NCBI GenBank assembly: GCA_035547055.1
Contig: DASZVN010000159.1
Location: 1 to 63,501, forward strand
Length of the DNA: 63,501 bases
Reading direction: 5' to 3'
Source: DASZVN01 sp035547055
Lineage (GTDB): Bacteria > Pseudomonadota > Alphaproteobacteria > Rhizobiales > Methylopilaceae
A program made the translations under genes and the position numbers. The notes under the pieces were generated by a model. It searched no databases. It was not told the origin of the DNA and saw nothing but the letters and a program-made list of their open reading frames with translations. Positions 18,152-28,228 of the stretch are shown here, piece by piece. Numbering within the stretch: position 1 is the stretch's first letter; every line of letters starts with the position of its first letter.

Positions 18152-19435
18152 ATGCCGGATGCCGAGATCATGCCGTCCCCGCCCGACGCCGCACCCGCGG
18201 CCGATCTGGCCTGTGGCCGCCGCATCCTCACCCGGGCCGACGCCCTCGCCGCCTGCTCGGAGAGCGCCGACGGCCTGACCTGCACCTATCTGACCCCGGC
18301 GCACCAGGCCGCCGCCGCGATGCTGCGCGACTGGATGTCCGAAGCGGGCCTTGCCGCCGAAATCGACGCCGCCGGCAATGTCGTCGGCCGCCTGGCCGGC
18401 GCCGATCCGGCGGCGAAGGCGGTGATCCTGGGCTCGCACTACGACACCGTCCGCAATGCCGGGAAATATGACGGCCGGCTCGGCATCCTCGCCGCGATCG
18501 AAGCCGCGGCGGCCCTCCGCCGCGACGGCGATCCCCTGCCCTTCGCCATCGAGATCGTCGGTTTCGCCGAGGAGGAAGGCGTGCGCTTCGCGCGGCCGTT
18601 CCTCGGCGTCGACGCGGTGGCCGGCCGCTTCACCCCGGCGATGCTCCTGCTGGAGGACGAGCAGGGCACGACCGTTGCCGACGCCCTCCGCGCCGCCGGG
18701 CACGACCCGGCCGCGATCTTCGCGCTGCGGCGCGACCCCTTCAGCCTCGCCGGCTATCTCGAGATCCATATCGAGCAGGGGCCGGTGCTGCTCGACGAGG
18801 GGTTGCCGGTCGGGATCGTCACCGCCATCGCCGGAGCGACCCGCTACGCGCTCACCCTGACCGGCATGGCCGGCCATGCCGGAACCGTGCCGATGACGCT
18901 CCGCCATGACGCGGCGGCCGCGGCGGCCGCGATCGTGCTGTTCGTCGAGGAGCGCTGCCGCAAGACCCCTGGGCTGGTCGGCACCGTTGGCCGCCTCTTC
19001 GTGCCCGACGGCGCCGTCAACGTCATCCCGGGCCGCTGCGAGCTCTCGCTCGACATCCGCTCCGGCGACGACGCCCAGCGCGAGGCGGCGGTCCACGACG
19101 TCCTGGCGTTCGCCGACCGTACCGCGCGCCAGCGTGGCGTCTCCCTGGCCATGCACGAGCTGTCGCGGAGCCCGGCGGTTCCCTGCTCGCCCCGCCTGCA
19201 GGCGCTGTTGACCGATGCCGTCGCCCGCGCCGGCATCGCGCCGCGCCTGCTGCCGAGCGGTGCCGGCCACGACGCCATGGTGATGGCGGACGTCGCCGAC
19301 ATCGGCATGCTGTTCGTCCGCTGCGGCAACGGCGGCATCAGCCACGATCCGCGCGAGACCGTCACCGCCGACGATGCCGGCCTCGCCACCCGCATCCTGA
19401 TCGACGCCCTCGCCCATTTTTCGGACGCTGCATGA
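18152..19435 (+). CDS. Zn-dependent amidohydrolase (allantoate amidohydrolase / N-carbamoyl amino acid hydrolase type)
   Basis: This 427-aa M20/M28-like enzyme starts at ATG 18152; ATG 18170 is an alternative. Family motifs are LGSHYDTVRNAGKYDGRLGI (metal-binding His and Asp), EIVGFAEEEGVRFARPFLG (Glu-Glu), YLEIHIEQGPVLLDEGLPV, TGMAGHAGTVPM and a C-terminal LLPSGAGHDAMVMA followed by GISHDPRE. Members hydrolyse allantoate or N-carbamoyl amino acids. A downstream guanine deaminase favours a role in purine-ureide breakdown, though specificity is not readable from sequence. It overlaps the next gene by 4 bp (ATGA). Confidence 0.85.
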   Translation: MPDAEIMPSPPDAAPAADLACGRRILTRADALAACSESADGLTCTYLTPAHQAAAAMLRDWMSEAGLAAEIDAAGNVVGRLAGADPAAKAVILGSHYDTVRNAGKYDGRLGILAAIEAAAALRRDGDPLPFAIEIVGFAEEEGVRFARPFLGVDAVAGRFTPAMLLLEDEQGTTVADALRAAGHDPAAIFALRRDPFSLAGYLEIHIEQGPVLLDEGLPVGIVTAIAGATRYALTLTGMAGHAGTVPMTLRHDAAAAAAAIVLFVEERCRKTPGLVGTVGRLFVPDGAVNVIPGRCELSLDIRSGDDAQREAAVHDVLAFADRTARQRGVSLAMHELSRSPAVPCSPRLQALLTDAVARAGIAPRLLPSGAGHDAMVMADVADIGMLFVRCGNGGISHDPRETVTADDAGLATRILIDALAHFSDAA

Positions 19436-20682
19436 CCCTCGCCGACGACATCGACGCCTTCGTTGCCGAGCATTTCGAGGACGAGGTCGCCTTTCTGGCC
19501 GAGCTGGTGAAGGTGCCGAGCGACAACCCGCCGGGCGATTGCGCCGCCCATGCCGCCCGCACCGAAGAGCTGCTCGCCTCGCTCGACCTCGCGGTCGAAG
19601 CCTATCCGGTCGATGCCGCCGACGTGCTCGCGGTCGGCATGACCAGCGCCACCAACCTCGTCGTCCGCCACAGCTTCGGCGACGGGCCGACGATCGCCTT
19701 GAACGCCCACGGTGACGTCGTGCCGCCCGGCCTCGGCTGGCGCCACGACCCCTACGGCGCGGCGATCGACGAGGACCGTGCCCACGGCCCGACCATGTTC
19801 GGCCGCGGCGTCGCCGTGTCGAAGTCCGACTTCGCGACCTACACCTTCGCCCTCCTCGCGCTGCGCGAGGCCGCGGCGCGCGGGGCGCGGCTCGGCGGCA
19901 CCGTCGAGCTGCACTTCACCTACGACGAGGAGGCCGGTGGCGAGATCGGGCCGAAATGGCTGCTCGACCAGGGCTTGAGCCGGCCGGATTTCGCGATCGG
20001 CGCAGGCTTCGCCTACAACATCGTGAGCGCCCACAATGGCTGCCTGCACCTCGAGGTCGTCGTGACCGGCCGGCAGGCCCACGCCGCCATGCCCGAGACC
20101 GGCGTCGACGCATTGGAGGCCGCGACCGCCATCCTCGCCGCGCTCTATGACAGCCGTGCGGCCCTCGGGGCGATCCGCTCGGGCATCCCCGGCATCGGCT
20201 CGCCGAGCCTGAACGTCGGGCTGATCGCCGGCGGCATCAACACCAATGTCGTGCCCGACCGCGTCACGTTTCGGCTCGACCGCCGCATCGTGCCGGAAGA
20301 GGATCCGGGCGCGGCCGAGGCCGGCCTGCGCCGGCTGATCGCCGAGGCCGCGGCATCGCGGCCGGGCATCGCCGTCGAGGTGCGGCGGGTGCTCCTGGCT
20401 GAGCCGCTGGTGCCGGTTCCGGGGTGGGAGCGCATTGCCGAGGCCATCCAGGACGGCGCCGAGGTGGTGATGGGCGCCCGCCCCCCGGTCGGCGGCGTTC
20501 CGCTCTACACCGACGCCCGGCACTATGCAGCGCGCGGCATCCCGATCGTGCTCTACGGCGCCGGGCCGCGCACCCTGCTCGAAGCCAACGGCCACAACGC
20601 CGACGAAAACCTGCGCCTGCGCGACCTGCACGCCGCGACCCGGATCGTCGCCCGCGCCGTGGCGGAGCTCGGCGGTGGCTGA
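19432..20682 (+). CDS. M20 family metallopeptidase (ArgE/DapE/ACY1 type)
   Basis: This 416-aa protein has VKVPSDNPPGDC, then IALNAHGDVVPPGLGW (metal His), GPTMFGRGVAVSKSDFATY (metal Asp context), HFTYDEEAGGEIGPKW (catalytic Glu and metal Glu), a dimerisation domain with VTGRQAHAAMPETGVDA, and a C-terminal LYGAGPRTLLEANGHNADEN. It should hydrolyse an N-acylated or N-carbamoylated amino-acid-like substrate in the cytoplasm. It is coupled by 4-bp and 8-bp overlaps to its neighbours, so it probably acts in the same catabolic route as the amidohydrolase and guanine deaminase. Confidence 0.85.
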   Translation: MTLADDIDAFVAEHFEDEVAFLAELVKVPSDNPPGDCAAHAARTEELLASLDLAVEAYPVDAADVLAVGMTSATNLVVRHSFGDGPTIALNAHGDVVPPGLGWRHDPYGAAIDEDRAHGPTMFGRGVAVSKSDFATYTFALLALREAAARGARLGGTVELHFTYDEEAGGEIGPKWLLDQGLSRPDFAIGAGFAYNIVSAHNGCLHLEVVVTGRQAHAAMPETGVDALEAATAILAALYDSRAALGAIRSGIPGIGSPSLNVGLIAGGINTNVVPDRVTFRLDRRIVPEEDPGAAEAGLRRLIAEAAASRPGIAVEVRRVLLAEPLVPVPGWERIAEAIQDGAEVVMGARPPVGGVPLYTDARHYAARGIPIVLYGAGPRTLLEANGHNADENLRLRDLHAATRIVARAVAELGGG

Positions 20683-21976
20683 CGCGGAGCGGATCGTCCG
20701 CGGCCGCCTGCTCTCCTTCCTGCGCCAGCCGGCCGGTGCCGGCGATGCCGGCAGCTATCGCCACCGCGCAGACGGCGCGCTCCTCCTGCGCGACGGCCGG
20801 ATCGCCGCGATCGGCGAGGCCGCGGACATCGTCGCCGCCCATCCCGGCGTCTCGGTCGACCACCATCCCGATGCCCTGGTGCTGCCGGGGCTGATCGACC
20901 TCCACATCCACTTTCCGCAGACGCAGGTGATCGCCTCCTACGGCACCCAGCTCCTGGAATGGCTGGAGCGCTACACCTTCCCGGCCGAGCAGCGCTACGC
21001 CGAGCGCAACCATGCCGAGGCCGGCGCCCGCTTCTTCCTCGACGAGCTCTTGCGGAACGGGACCACCACCGCGGCGGTCTACGGCTCGGTCCACCCTGGG
21101 GCGATCGACGCCTTCTTCGCCGAGTCGGAACGACGCGGCACGCTGATGCTGGCGGGCAAGACCATGATGGACCGCAACGCCCCGCCGGCGCTCTGCGACA
21201 CCGCCGAAAGCGCCTACGCCGACAGCCGCGACCTGATCGAGAAATGGCACGGGCGCGGCCGCCAGCGCTATGTCGTGACGCCGCGCTTCGCGATCACCTC
21301 GACCGAGGCGGAGCTGGCGGCCGCGGGCGCCCTTCTCCGCGCGTTCCCCGACGTGCATCTCCAGACCCATCTTTCGGAGAATCGCGCCGAGATCGCCGCG
21401 GTGCGCGGGCTGTTCCCGCAGGCGCGCGACTACACCGACGTCTACGACCGCTTCGGCCTGCTCGGGCGGCGCTCGCTGTTCGGACACTGCATCCATCTGT
21501 CCGACGCAGAGGTGGCGCGGCTCGCGGAAACGGGATCGGTCGCGGTGTTCTGCCCGACCTCGAACCTGTTCGTCGGGAGCGGACTGTTCGACCTGCCGCG
21601 GCTTCGGCGCGCCGGCATGCGGATCGGGCTCGGCACCGATGTCGGCGGCGGCACTTCCTATTCGATGCTCCGCACCGCCGGCGAGGCCTACAAGGTGCTG
21701 CAACTCCAGAACATGAGCCTGTCGGCGCTGGAGGCCTTCGACCTCATGACCCGCGGCAACGCCGCCGCCCTCGGCCTCGACAACGAGATCGGCACGCTGG
21801 AGACGGGGCGCGCGGCGGACCTCGTCGTGCTCGACGCCCGCGCGACGCCCGCGATGGCCCATCGCATGGATGCCGCGGGCAGCCTGGAAGACGAGCTGTT
21901 CGTCCTGATGACGCTCGGCGACGACCGGGCGGTGCGGGCAACGTATGTTGCGGGAGCGCTGGCGCACTCCTTGTAA
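20675..21976 (+). CDS. guaD: Guanine deaminase-type amidohydrolase
   Basis: This 433-aa enzyme starts at a GTG that overlaps the previous stop by 8 bp. Amidohydrolase motifs are LVLPGLIDLHIHFPQTQVI (metal HxH), YTFPAEQRYAERNHA, QTHLSENRAEI, LFGHCIHLSD and GLGTDVGGGTSYSMLRT. The FPQTQ and GTDVGGGTSYS segments are characteristic of guanine deaminases, which convert guanine to xanthine and ammonia. It is the last gene of the three-gene operon, which would connect guanine breakdown with ureide hydrolysis. A double hairpin follows the stop. Confidence 0.9.
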   Translation: MADAERIVRGRLLSFLRQPAGAGDAGSYRHRADGALLLRDGRIAAIGEAADIVAAHPGVSVDHHPDALVLPGLIDLHIHFPQTQVIASYGTQLLEWLERYTFPAEQRYAERNHAEAGARFFLDELLRNGTTTAAVYGSVHPGAIDAFFAESERRGTLMLAGKTMMDRNAPPALCDTAESAYADSRDLIEKWHGRGRQRYVVTPRFAITSTEAELAAAGALLRAFPDVHLQTHLSENRAEIAAVRGLFPQARDYTDVYDRFGLLGRRSLFGHCIHLSDAEVARLAETGSVAVFCPTSNLFVGSGLFDLPRLRRAGMRIGLGTDVGGGTSYSMLRTAGEAYKVLQLQNMSLSALEAFDLMTRGNAAALGLDNEIGTLETGRAADLVVLDARATPAMAHRMDAAGSLEDELFVLMTLGDDRAVRATYVAGALAHSL

Positions 21977-21977
21977 G

Positions 21978-22029
21978 GTGGGCATCGGCCTGCCGATGCC
22001 TACGACGTGGGCAAGCTTCGCTTGCCCAC
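21978..22029. repeat. Double-hairpin repeat, copy A (possible bidirectional terminator)
   Basis: Two adjacent hairpins occupy the gap between the convergent guaD and fdsD genes. The first is GTGGGCATCGG pairing with CCGATGCCTAC (21978-22003). The second is a perfect 10-bp stem, GTGGGCAAGC with its complement, around a 3-base loop (22007-22029). The same pair of hairpins occurs at 28153-28216. Confidence 0.8.
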
Positions 22030-22046
22030 CCTACGAGACGGGCGAC

Positions 22047-22274
22047 TCAGGCAGTCGCCTTCTCCTTCGCGGCCATCATCTCGGCGGCGGCGCGGGCGAT
22101 CGGCGAGAGGCCCTCGCCGCCGGCGGCAAGATGAGCGAGGAAGTCGCGTCTCATGCGCGGCTCCCAGTAGCGCTCCAGATGGTTCAGCGTCGCCGCGGCC
22201 GCCTTGTCGCCCGCCTGGCCCTTGAAGAAGGCGGCGACCTGGTTGGCCACGTAGACCAGCTTGTCAGGCGACAT
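22047..22274 (-). CDS. fdsD: Formate dehydrogenase subunit delta
   Basis: This 75-aa protein has the FdsD pattern: KLVYVANQVAAFFKGQAGDK, then TLNHLERYWEPRMRRDFLAH and LSPIARAAAEMM. FdsD is a small subunit of soluble NAD-dependent formate dehydrogenase that is needed for assembly of the active complex. It is the last gene of the fds operon and overlaps the end of fdhD by 11 bp. The double hairpin at 21978-22029 follows its stop and probably ends the transcript. Confidence 0.92.
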   Translation of the reverse strand: MSPDKLVYVANQVAAFFKGQAGDKAAAATLNHLERYWEPRMRRDFLAHLAAGGEGLSPIARAAAEMMAAKEKATA

Positions 22275-23094
22275 CGCTCGAAATCTCCCGCCCCATCCGT
22301 TCCGCGCCCGTGAACAGCTCGAAGCCGTCGCCGCGGGCGATCGCGATCAGCGTGATGCCGGCGGCCTCGGCCGTGCGGAGCGCGAGCGCCGTCGGGGCCG
22401 ACACCGCGACGATGACCGGCGCGCCGATGGCCGCCGTCTTCTGCACCATTTCCACCGACACCCGGCTCGTCAACACCACGATCGCGTCCGACGCGTCCTC
22501 GCCGGCACGGGCGAGCGCCCCGGCAAGCTTGTCGAGCGCGTTATGGCGGCCGACGTCCTCGCGGAGCGCCACGAGCCCCCGCTCCGGCCGGAACAGCGCC
22601 GCCGCGTGAACGGCGCGCGTCTCCCGGTTCAGGGCCTGGGCCGAGGGCAGCGCCGCCAGCGCGGCAGCGACGGTCTCGGGCGTGATCGAGAGCGGCGAGG
22701 CGATCCGCCGCGGCGGCCGCACCGCCTCCTCCAGGCTCTCGATGCCGCAGAGGCCGCAGCCGGTCGGCCCCGCAAGATGGCGGCGCCGCGCGGCGAGCGC
22801 CGTCCCGCGCGCCTCCGCGAGGCGCATCCGCATCTCGATGCCGAATTCGGAGGGAACGGCCTCGACCGCGTCGATCTCGGCGAGGCCGGCGACGAGGCCT
22901 TCATTCAGGGAGAAGCCGACCGCGAAGTCTTCGAGGTCGGCCGGCGTCGCCATCATCACCGCCTGGGTCGAGCCGTCATAGGTCAGCGCGACCGCCGTCT
23001 CCTCCGGCAGCGCCCGCTCGCCGCCGCGGAACCCCGCGCCGGTCCAGGCCAGCCGCGGCGCGCGCCTGACCGGAGGCGGCGCCGCGTCGGTCAT
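22264..23094 (-). CDS. fdhD: Formate dehydrogenase accessory sulfurtransferase FdhD
   Basis: This 276-aa protein starts at ATG 23094, overlapping the fdsA stop by 4 bp. It has EETAVALTYDGSTQAVMM, DLEDFAVGFSLNEGL, the conserved Cys pair Cys113 and Cys116 in GCGLCG, DVGRHNALDKLAGA, VVLTSRVSVEMVQKTA, and GAPVIVAVSAPTALALR. FdhD (FdsC in this operon type) transfers sulfur from a cysteine desulfurase to the molybdenum cofactor before insertion into the catalytic subunit. Its place between fdsA and fdsD is usual for bacterial fds operons. Confidence 0.95.
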   Translation of the reverse strand: MTDAAPPPVRRAPRLAWTGAGFRGGERALPEETAVALTYDGSTQAVMMATPADLEDFAVGFSLNEGLVAGLAEIDAVEAVPSEFGIEMRMRLAEARGTALAARRRHLAGPTGCGLCGIESLEEAVRPPRRIASPLSITPETVAAALAALPSAQALNRETRAVHAAALFRPERGLVALREDVGRHNALDKLAGALARAGEDASDAIVVLTSRVSVEMVQKTAAIGAPVIVAVSAPTALALRTAEAAGITLIAIARGDGFELFTGAERMGREISSDVA

Positions 23095-25931
23095 TCCGCC
23101 GGCTCCAGCGCCACGTGGCGCGCCGCGCGGCTGTGGGCCTCGTAGTCCTGCTGCCACTCGCTCGGCCCGTTGGAGGGCGCGACCTGCACCGCGGTCACCT
23201 TGTATTCGGGGCAGCTCGTCGCCCAGTCGGCATAGTCGGTGGTGACGACGTTGGCCTGGGTCTCGGGGTGGTGGAAGGTGGTGTAGACCACCCCCGGCGC
23301 CACCCGGTCGGTCACCCGCGCGCGAAGCGTGGTGTCGGCGACGCGGCTCGACAGCCGCACGAGGTCGCCCTCGCGGATGCCGCGCTCCTCGGCGTCGTGC
23401 GGGTGGATCTCCAGCACGTCCTCCTCGTGCCAGACGACGTTGTCGGTGCGCCGGGTCTGGGCGCCGACATTGTACTGGCTGAGGATGCGCCCCGTGGTGA
23501 GGAGCAGCGGGAAGCGCGGCCCGACCTTCTCGTCGGTCGGAATGTACTCGGTGATGACGAAATTGCCCTTGCCGCGGACGAAGGTGCCGATGTGCATCAC
23601 CGGCGTGCCTTCGGGCGCCTTGTCGTTGCAGGGCCACTGGATCGAGCCGAGCTCGTCGAGCTTCTCGAACGAGACGCCGGCGAAGGTCGGCGTGAGCCGC
23701 GCGATCTCGTCCATGATCTCGGACGGATGCGTGTAGTTCATCGGGTAGCCGAGCGCGTTCGACAGCATCTGGGTGATTTCCCAGTCGCCGTAGCCGTTCT
23801 TCGGCTCCATCACCTTGCGGACGAGCTGGATGCGCCGCTCGGCGTTGATGAAGGTGCCGTCCTTCTCGAGGAAGGTCGAGCCGGGCAGGAAGATGTGGGC
23901 GTAGCTCGCGGTCTCGTTCAGGAACAGGTCCTGGACGATCACGCATTCCATCGCCGCCAGCGCCGCCCTGACGTGCTTGGTGTCGGGGTCGGACTGCAGG
24001 ATGTCCTCGCCCTGGACGTAGAGGCCGCGGAACGAGCCGTCGAGCGCGGCGTCGAACATGTTGGGGATGCGGAGCCCCGGCTCCTTGTCGAGGGGTCGGC
24101 CCCACAGCGCCTCGAACATGGTGCGGGTGGTGGTGTCGGAGATGTGGCGATAGCCCGACAGCTCGTGCGGGAACGAGCCCATGTCGCACGAGCCCTGCAC
24201 GTTGTTCTGCCCGCGCAGCGGATTCACGCCGACGCCGCGGCGGCCGATATTGCCGGTCGCCATCGCGAGGTTCGCGAGGCACATCACCGCGGTCGTGCCC
24301 TGGCTGTGCTCGGTGACGCCGAGGCCGTAATAGATCGCGGCGTTGCCGCCGGTCGCGTAAAGGCGCGCCGCGCCGCGGATGTCCTCCGCCGAGACGCCGC
24401 AATAGGCCGCCACCGCCTCGGGGCTGTTGCGCTCCTCGGCGATGAAGGCGGCCCAGTGCTGGAAGGTCTCGATGTCGCCGCGGGCACGCACGAAGTCCTC
24501 GTCGACGAGGCCCTCGGTGACGATCACGTGGGCGATCGCGTCGAGGATGGCGACGTTGGTGCCCGGCCGCGTGGCCAGGTGGAAATCGGCCCGGATGTGG
24601 GGCGAGCGCACGAGATCGGTCTTGCGCGGGTCGATCACGATCAGGCGCGCGCCCTCGCGAAGGCGCTTCTTCATGCGCGAGGCGAACACCGGATGGGCGT
24701 CCGGCGGGTTGGCGCCGACCACCAGCATCACGTCGCACTCTTCGACCGAATCGAAGTCCTGCGTGCCGGCGGAGGTGCCGAAGGTGGTCGAGAGGCCGTA
24801 GCCGGTCGGCGAGTGGCAGACGCGCGCGCAGGTGTCGACATTGTTGTTGCCGAAGGCGGCGCGGACCATCTTCTGGACCAGGAAGGTCTCCTCGTCGGTG
24901 CAGCGCGAGGACGTGATGCCACCGACCGCGCCGACGCCGTATTGCGTCTGGAGGCGCTTGAGCTCGGAGGCGGCGCGTCCGATCGCCTCCTCCCAGGTCG
25001 TCTCGCGCCACGGGTCGGTGATCTTCTCGCGCACCATCGGCTTGAGGATGCGGTCCTTGTGGGTGGCATAGCCCCAGGCGAAGCGGCCCTTGACGCAGCT
25101 ATGGCCATGGTTGGACGCGCCCGCCTTGTAGGGCATCATCCGCACCACCTCCTCGCCCTTCATCTCGACCTTGAAGGTGCAGCCGACGCCGCAATAGGCG
25201 CAGGTGGTGACGACCGAATGGGTGGGCGGGCCCTGCTCGATCACCGTCTTCTCGGTCAAGGCCGCGGTCGGGCAGGCCTGGACGCAGGCGCCGCAGGAGA
25301 CGCACTCGGAATCGAGGAACGGCTCGTCGATGCCGGCGACCATGCGGCTCTCGAAGCCGCGGCCGGCGATGGTCAGCGCGAAGGTGCCCTGCACGTCGTT
25401 GCAGGCGCGCACGCAGCGCGAGCAGACGATGCACTTGGCCGGATCGTAGGTGAAATACGGGTTCGACTCGTCCTTGGCGTCGGCGAGGTGGTTGGCGCCT
25501 TTCATGCCGTAGCGGATCTCGGAAACGCCGATGGCATCGGCCATCGCCTTCATTTCCTTCATGCCGTCGACCGGCGTGTCGAGCGCGCCCTCCGGATAGT
25601 CGGAGAGGTAGAGCTCCATAACCCCCTTGCGGATGCGAGAGAGGCGCTCGCTCTCGGTGTGGACCACCATGTCCGCGGCGACCGGGGTGGTGCACGAGGC
25701 CGGCGTGCCGTTCCGGCCCTCGATCTCGACCAGGCAGACCCGGCACGAGCCGAAGGCGTCGAGCATGTCGGTCGCGCAGAGCTTCGGGATCCGGGTGCCG
25801 ATCTCCATCGCCGCGCGCATGATCGAGGTGCCTTCCGGCACCGTCACCGCGCGCCCGTCGATGGTGAGCGTGACCATGGCCGCGCCCTTCACGGCGGGCG
25901 TGCCGTAGTCGATCTCCTCGATCAGGGACAT
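23091..25931 (-). CDS. fdsA: NAD-dependent formate dehydrogenase subunit alpha (Mo-bis-MGD catalytic subunit)
   Basis: This 946-aa catalytic subunit carries an N-terminal [2Fe-2S] ferredoxin domain (Cys52, 63, 66, 80). Two [4Fe-4S] sites follow (Cys167/170/173/177 and Cys210/213/216/220). The Mo-proximal cluster region is CAYCGVGC (Cys244, 247, 251, 279). The predicted Mo ligand is Cys372 in CARVCHSPTG, with the neighbouring His373, so this is a cysteine and not a selenocysteine enzyme. It oxidises formate to CO2 and passes electrons to the FdsB/FdsG diaphorase part. The first in-frame ATG at 25931 is used; fdsB ends 10 bp upstream. Confidence 0.96.
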   Translation of the reverse strand: MSLIEEIDYGTPAVKGAAMVTLTIDGRAVTVPEGTSIMRAAMEIGTRIPKLCATDMLDAFGSCRVCLVEIEGRNGTPASCTTPVAADMVVHTESERLSRIRKGVMELYLSDYPEGALDTPVDGMKEMKAMADAIGVSEIRYGMKGANHLADAKDESNPYFTYDPAKCIVCSRCVRACNDVQGTFALTIAGRGFESRMVAGIDEPFLDSECVSCGACVQACPTAALTEKTVIEQGPPTHSVVTTCAYCGVGCTFKVEMKGEEVVRMMPYKAGASNHGHSCVKGRFAWGYATHKDRILKPMVREKITDPWRETTWEEAIGRAASELKRLQTQYGVGAVGGITSSRCTDEETFLVQKMVRAAFGNNNVDTCARVCHSPTGYGLSTTFGTSAGTQDFDSVEECDVMLVVGANPPDAHPVFASRMKKRLREGARLIVIDPRKTDLVRSPHIRADFHLATRPGTNVAILDAIAHVIVTEGLVDEDFVRARGDIETFQHWAAFIAEERNSPEAVAAYCGVSAEDIRGAARLYATGGNAAIYYGLGVTEHSQGTTAVMCLANLAMATGNIGRRGVGVNPLRGQNNVQGSCDMGSFPHELSGYRHISDTTTRTMFEALWGRPLDKEPGLRIPNMFDAALDGSFRGLYVQGEDILQSDPDTKHVRAALAAMECVIVQDLFLNETASYAHIFLPGSTFLEKDGTFINAERRIQLVRKVMEPKNGYGDWEITQMLSNALGYPMNYTHPSEIMDEIARLTPTFAGVSFEKLDELGSIQWPCNDKAPEGTPVMHIGTFVRGKGNFVITEYIPTDEKVGPRFPLLLTTGRILSQYNVGAQTRRTDNVVWHEEDVLEIHPHDAEERGIREGDLVRLSSRVADTTLRARVTDRVAPGVVYTTFHHPETQANVVTTDYADWATSCPEYKVTAVQVAPSNGPSEWQQDYEAHSRAARHVALEPAE

Positions 25932-25941
25932 CGTCGGTCTC

Positions 25942-27482
<1,541 letters not shown>

Positions 27483-27486
<4 letters not shown>

Positions 27487-27956
27487 GCCTGGGCCTCGCG
27501 GACGAGGGCATCGACGCTTTCAGCGTCGAGCCGGGCGTGGAGCTCGCCGTCCAGCATCGCCGACGGGGCGCAGGCGCAGAGGCCGAGGCAGTAGACCTCC
27601 TCCAGCGTCACCCGGCCGTCAGGCGTGGTCTCGCCGAAATCAATGCCGAGCCGGGCCCGGACCTGGTCGGCCAGCGCGCGCGTGCCCATCGACTGGCAGG
27701 CCTCGGCCCGGCACAGCTTCAGGACGTGGCGGCCCTGCGGCGCCGTCTTGAAGTCGTGGTAGAAGCTCGCGACGCCGTGAACCTCGGCGCGGGTCAGGTT
27801 GAGGATGTCGGCGGCCGCGACGACGGCAGCGTCCGGCACGAAGCCGAAGGTCTGCTGCACCGCGTGCAGCACCGGCAGCAGCGCCCCCGGCCGCTTCGCC
27901 TCTGCCGCGATGACGGCGCGCCCCCGTTCCTCGCTCCAGGGCTCGTATTCGGCCAT
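27483..27956 (-). CDS. fdsG: Formate dehydrogenase subunit gamma (NuoE-like [2Fe-2S])
   Basis: This 157-aa NuoE-like protein has LPVLHAVQQTFGFVPDAAV, EVHGVASFYHDFKTAPQGRH and the four [2Fe-2S] ligands in LKLCRAEACQSMG and VYCLGLCACAPS. It is the first gene of the fds operon. The ATG at 27956 has a CAGGAG ribosome binding site. The promoter should lie in 27957-28150. No FdsR-type regulator gene is adjacent, so control must come from elsewhere in the genome. Confidence 0.96.
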
Positions 27957-28152
27957 GGCGGCTCCTGCCCGGTTGTTTTGACCATTTCTCGACTATCGTC
28001 GCCATCCCGTCAACGCAACCGCCGGGCGGAGAGGCGCCTATCAGTCGTAAGGCGACATTATCGCACATGGCCGCATTGCGACGCGCCACGACCGGGCATC
28101 AGGGCCATGCGAACCGCGGGTCGGCCATGGCGGGCCCGATCGAATCCACAGG

Positions 28153-28216
28153 GTGGGCATCCGCGATGCGGATGCCCACGTCCGGCGCCGCTCGTGGGCA
28201 AGCTGCGCTTGCCTAC
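28153..28216. repeat. Double-hairpin repeat, copy B (downstream of pepA)
   Basis: The first hairpin is a perfect 12-bp stem (GTGGGCATCCGC and complement, 28153-28179). The second is GTGGGCAAGC pairing with GCTTGCCTAC (28194-28216). Both match copy A at 21978-22029 in order and orientation. It lies just downstream of the pepA stop and upstream of fdsG. Confidence 0.8.
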
Positions 28217-28228
28217 TCTATGAGGAGA

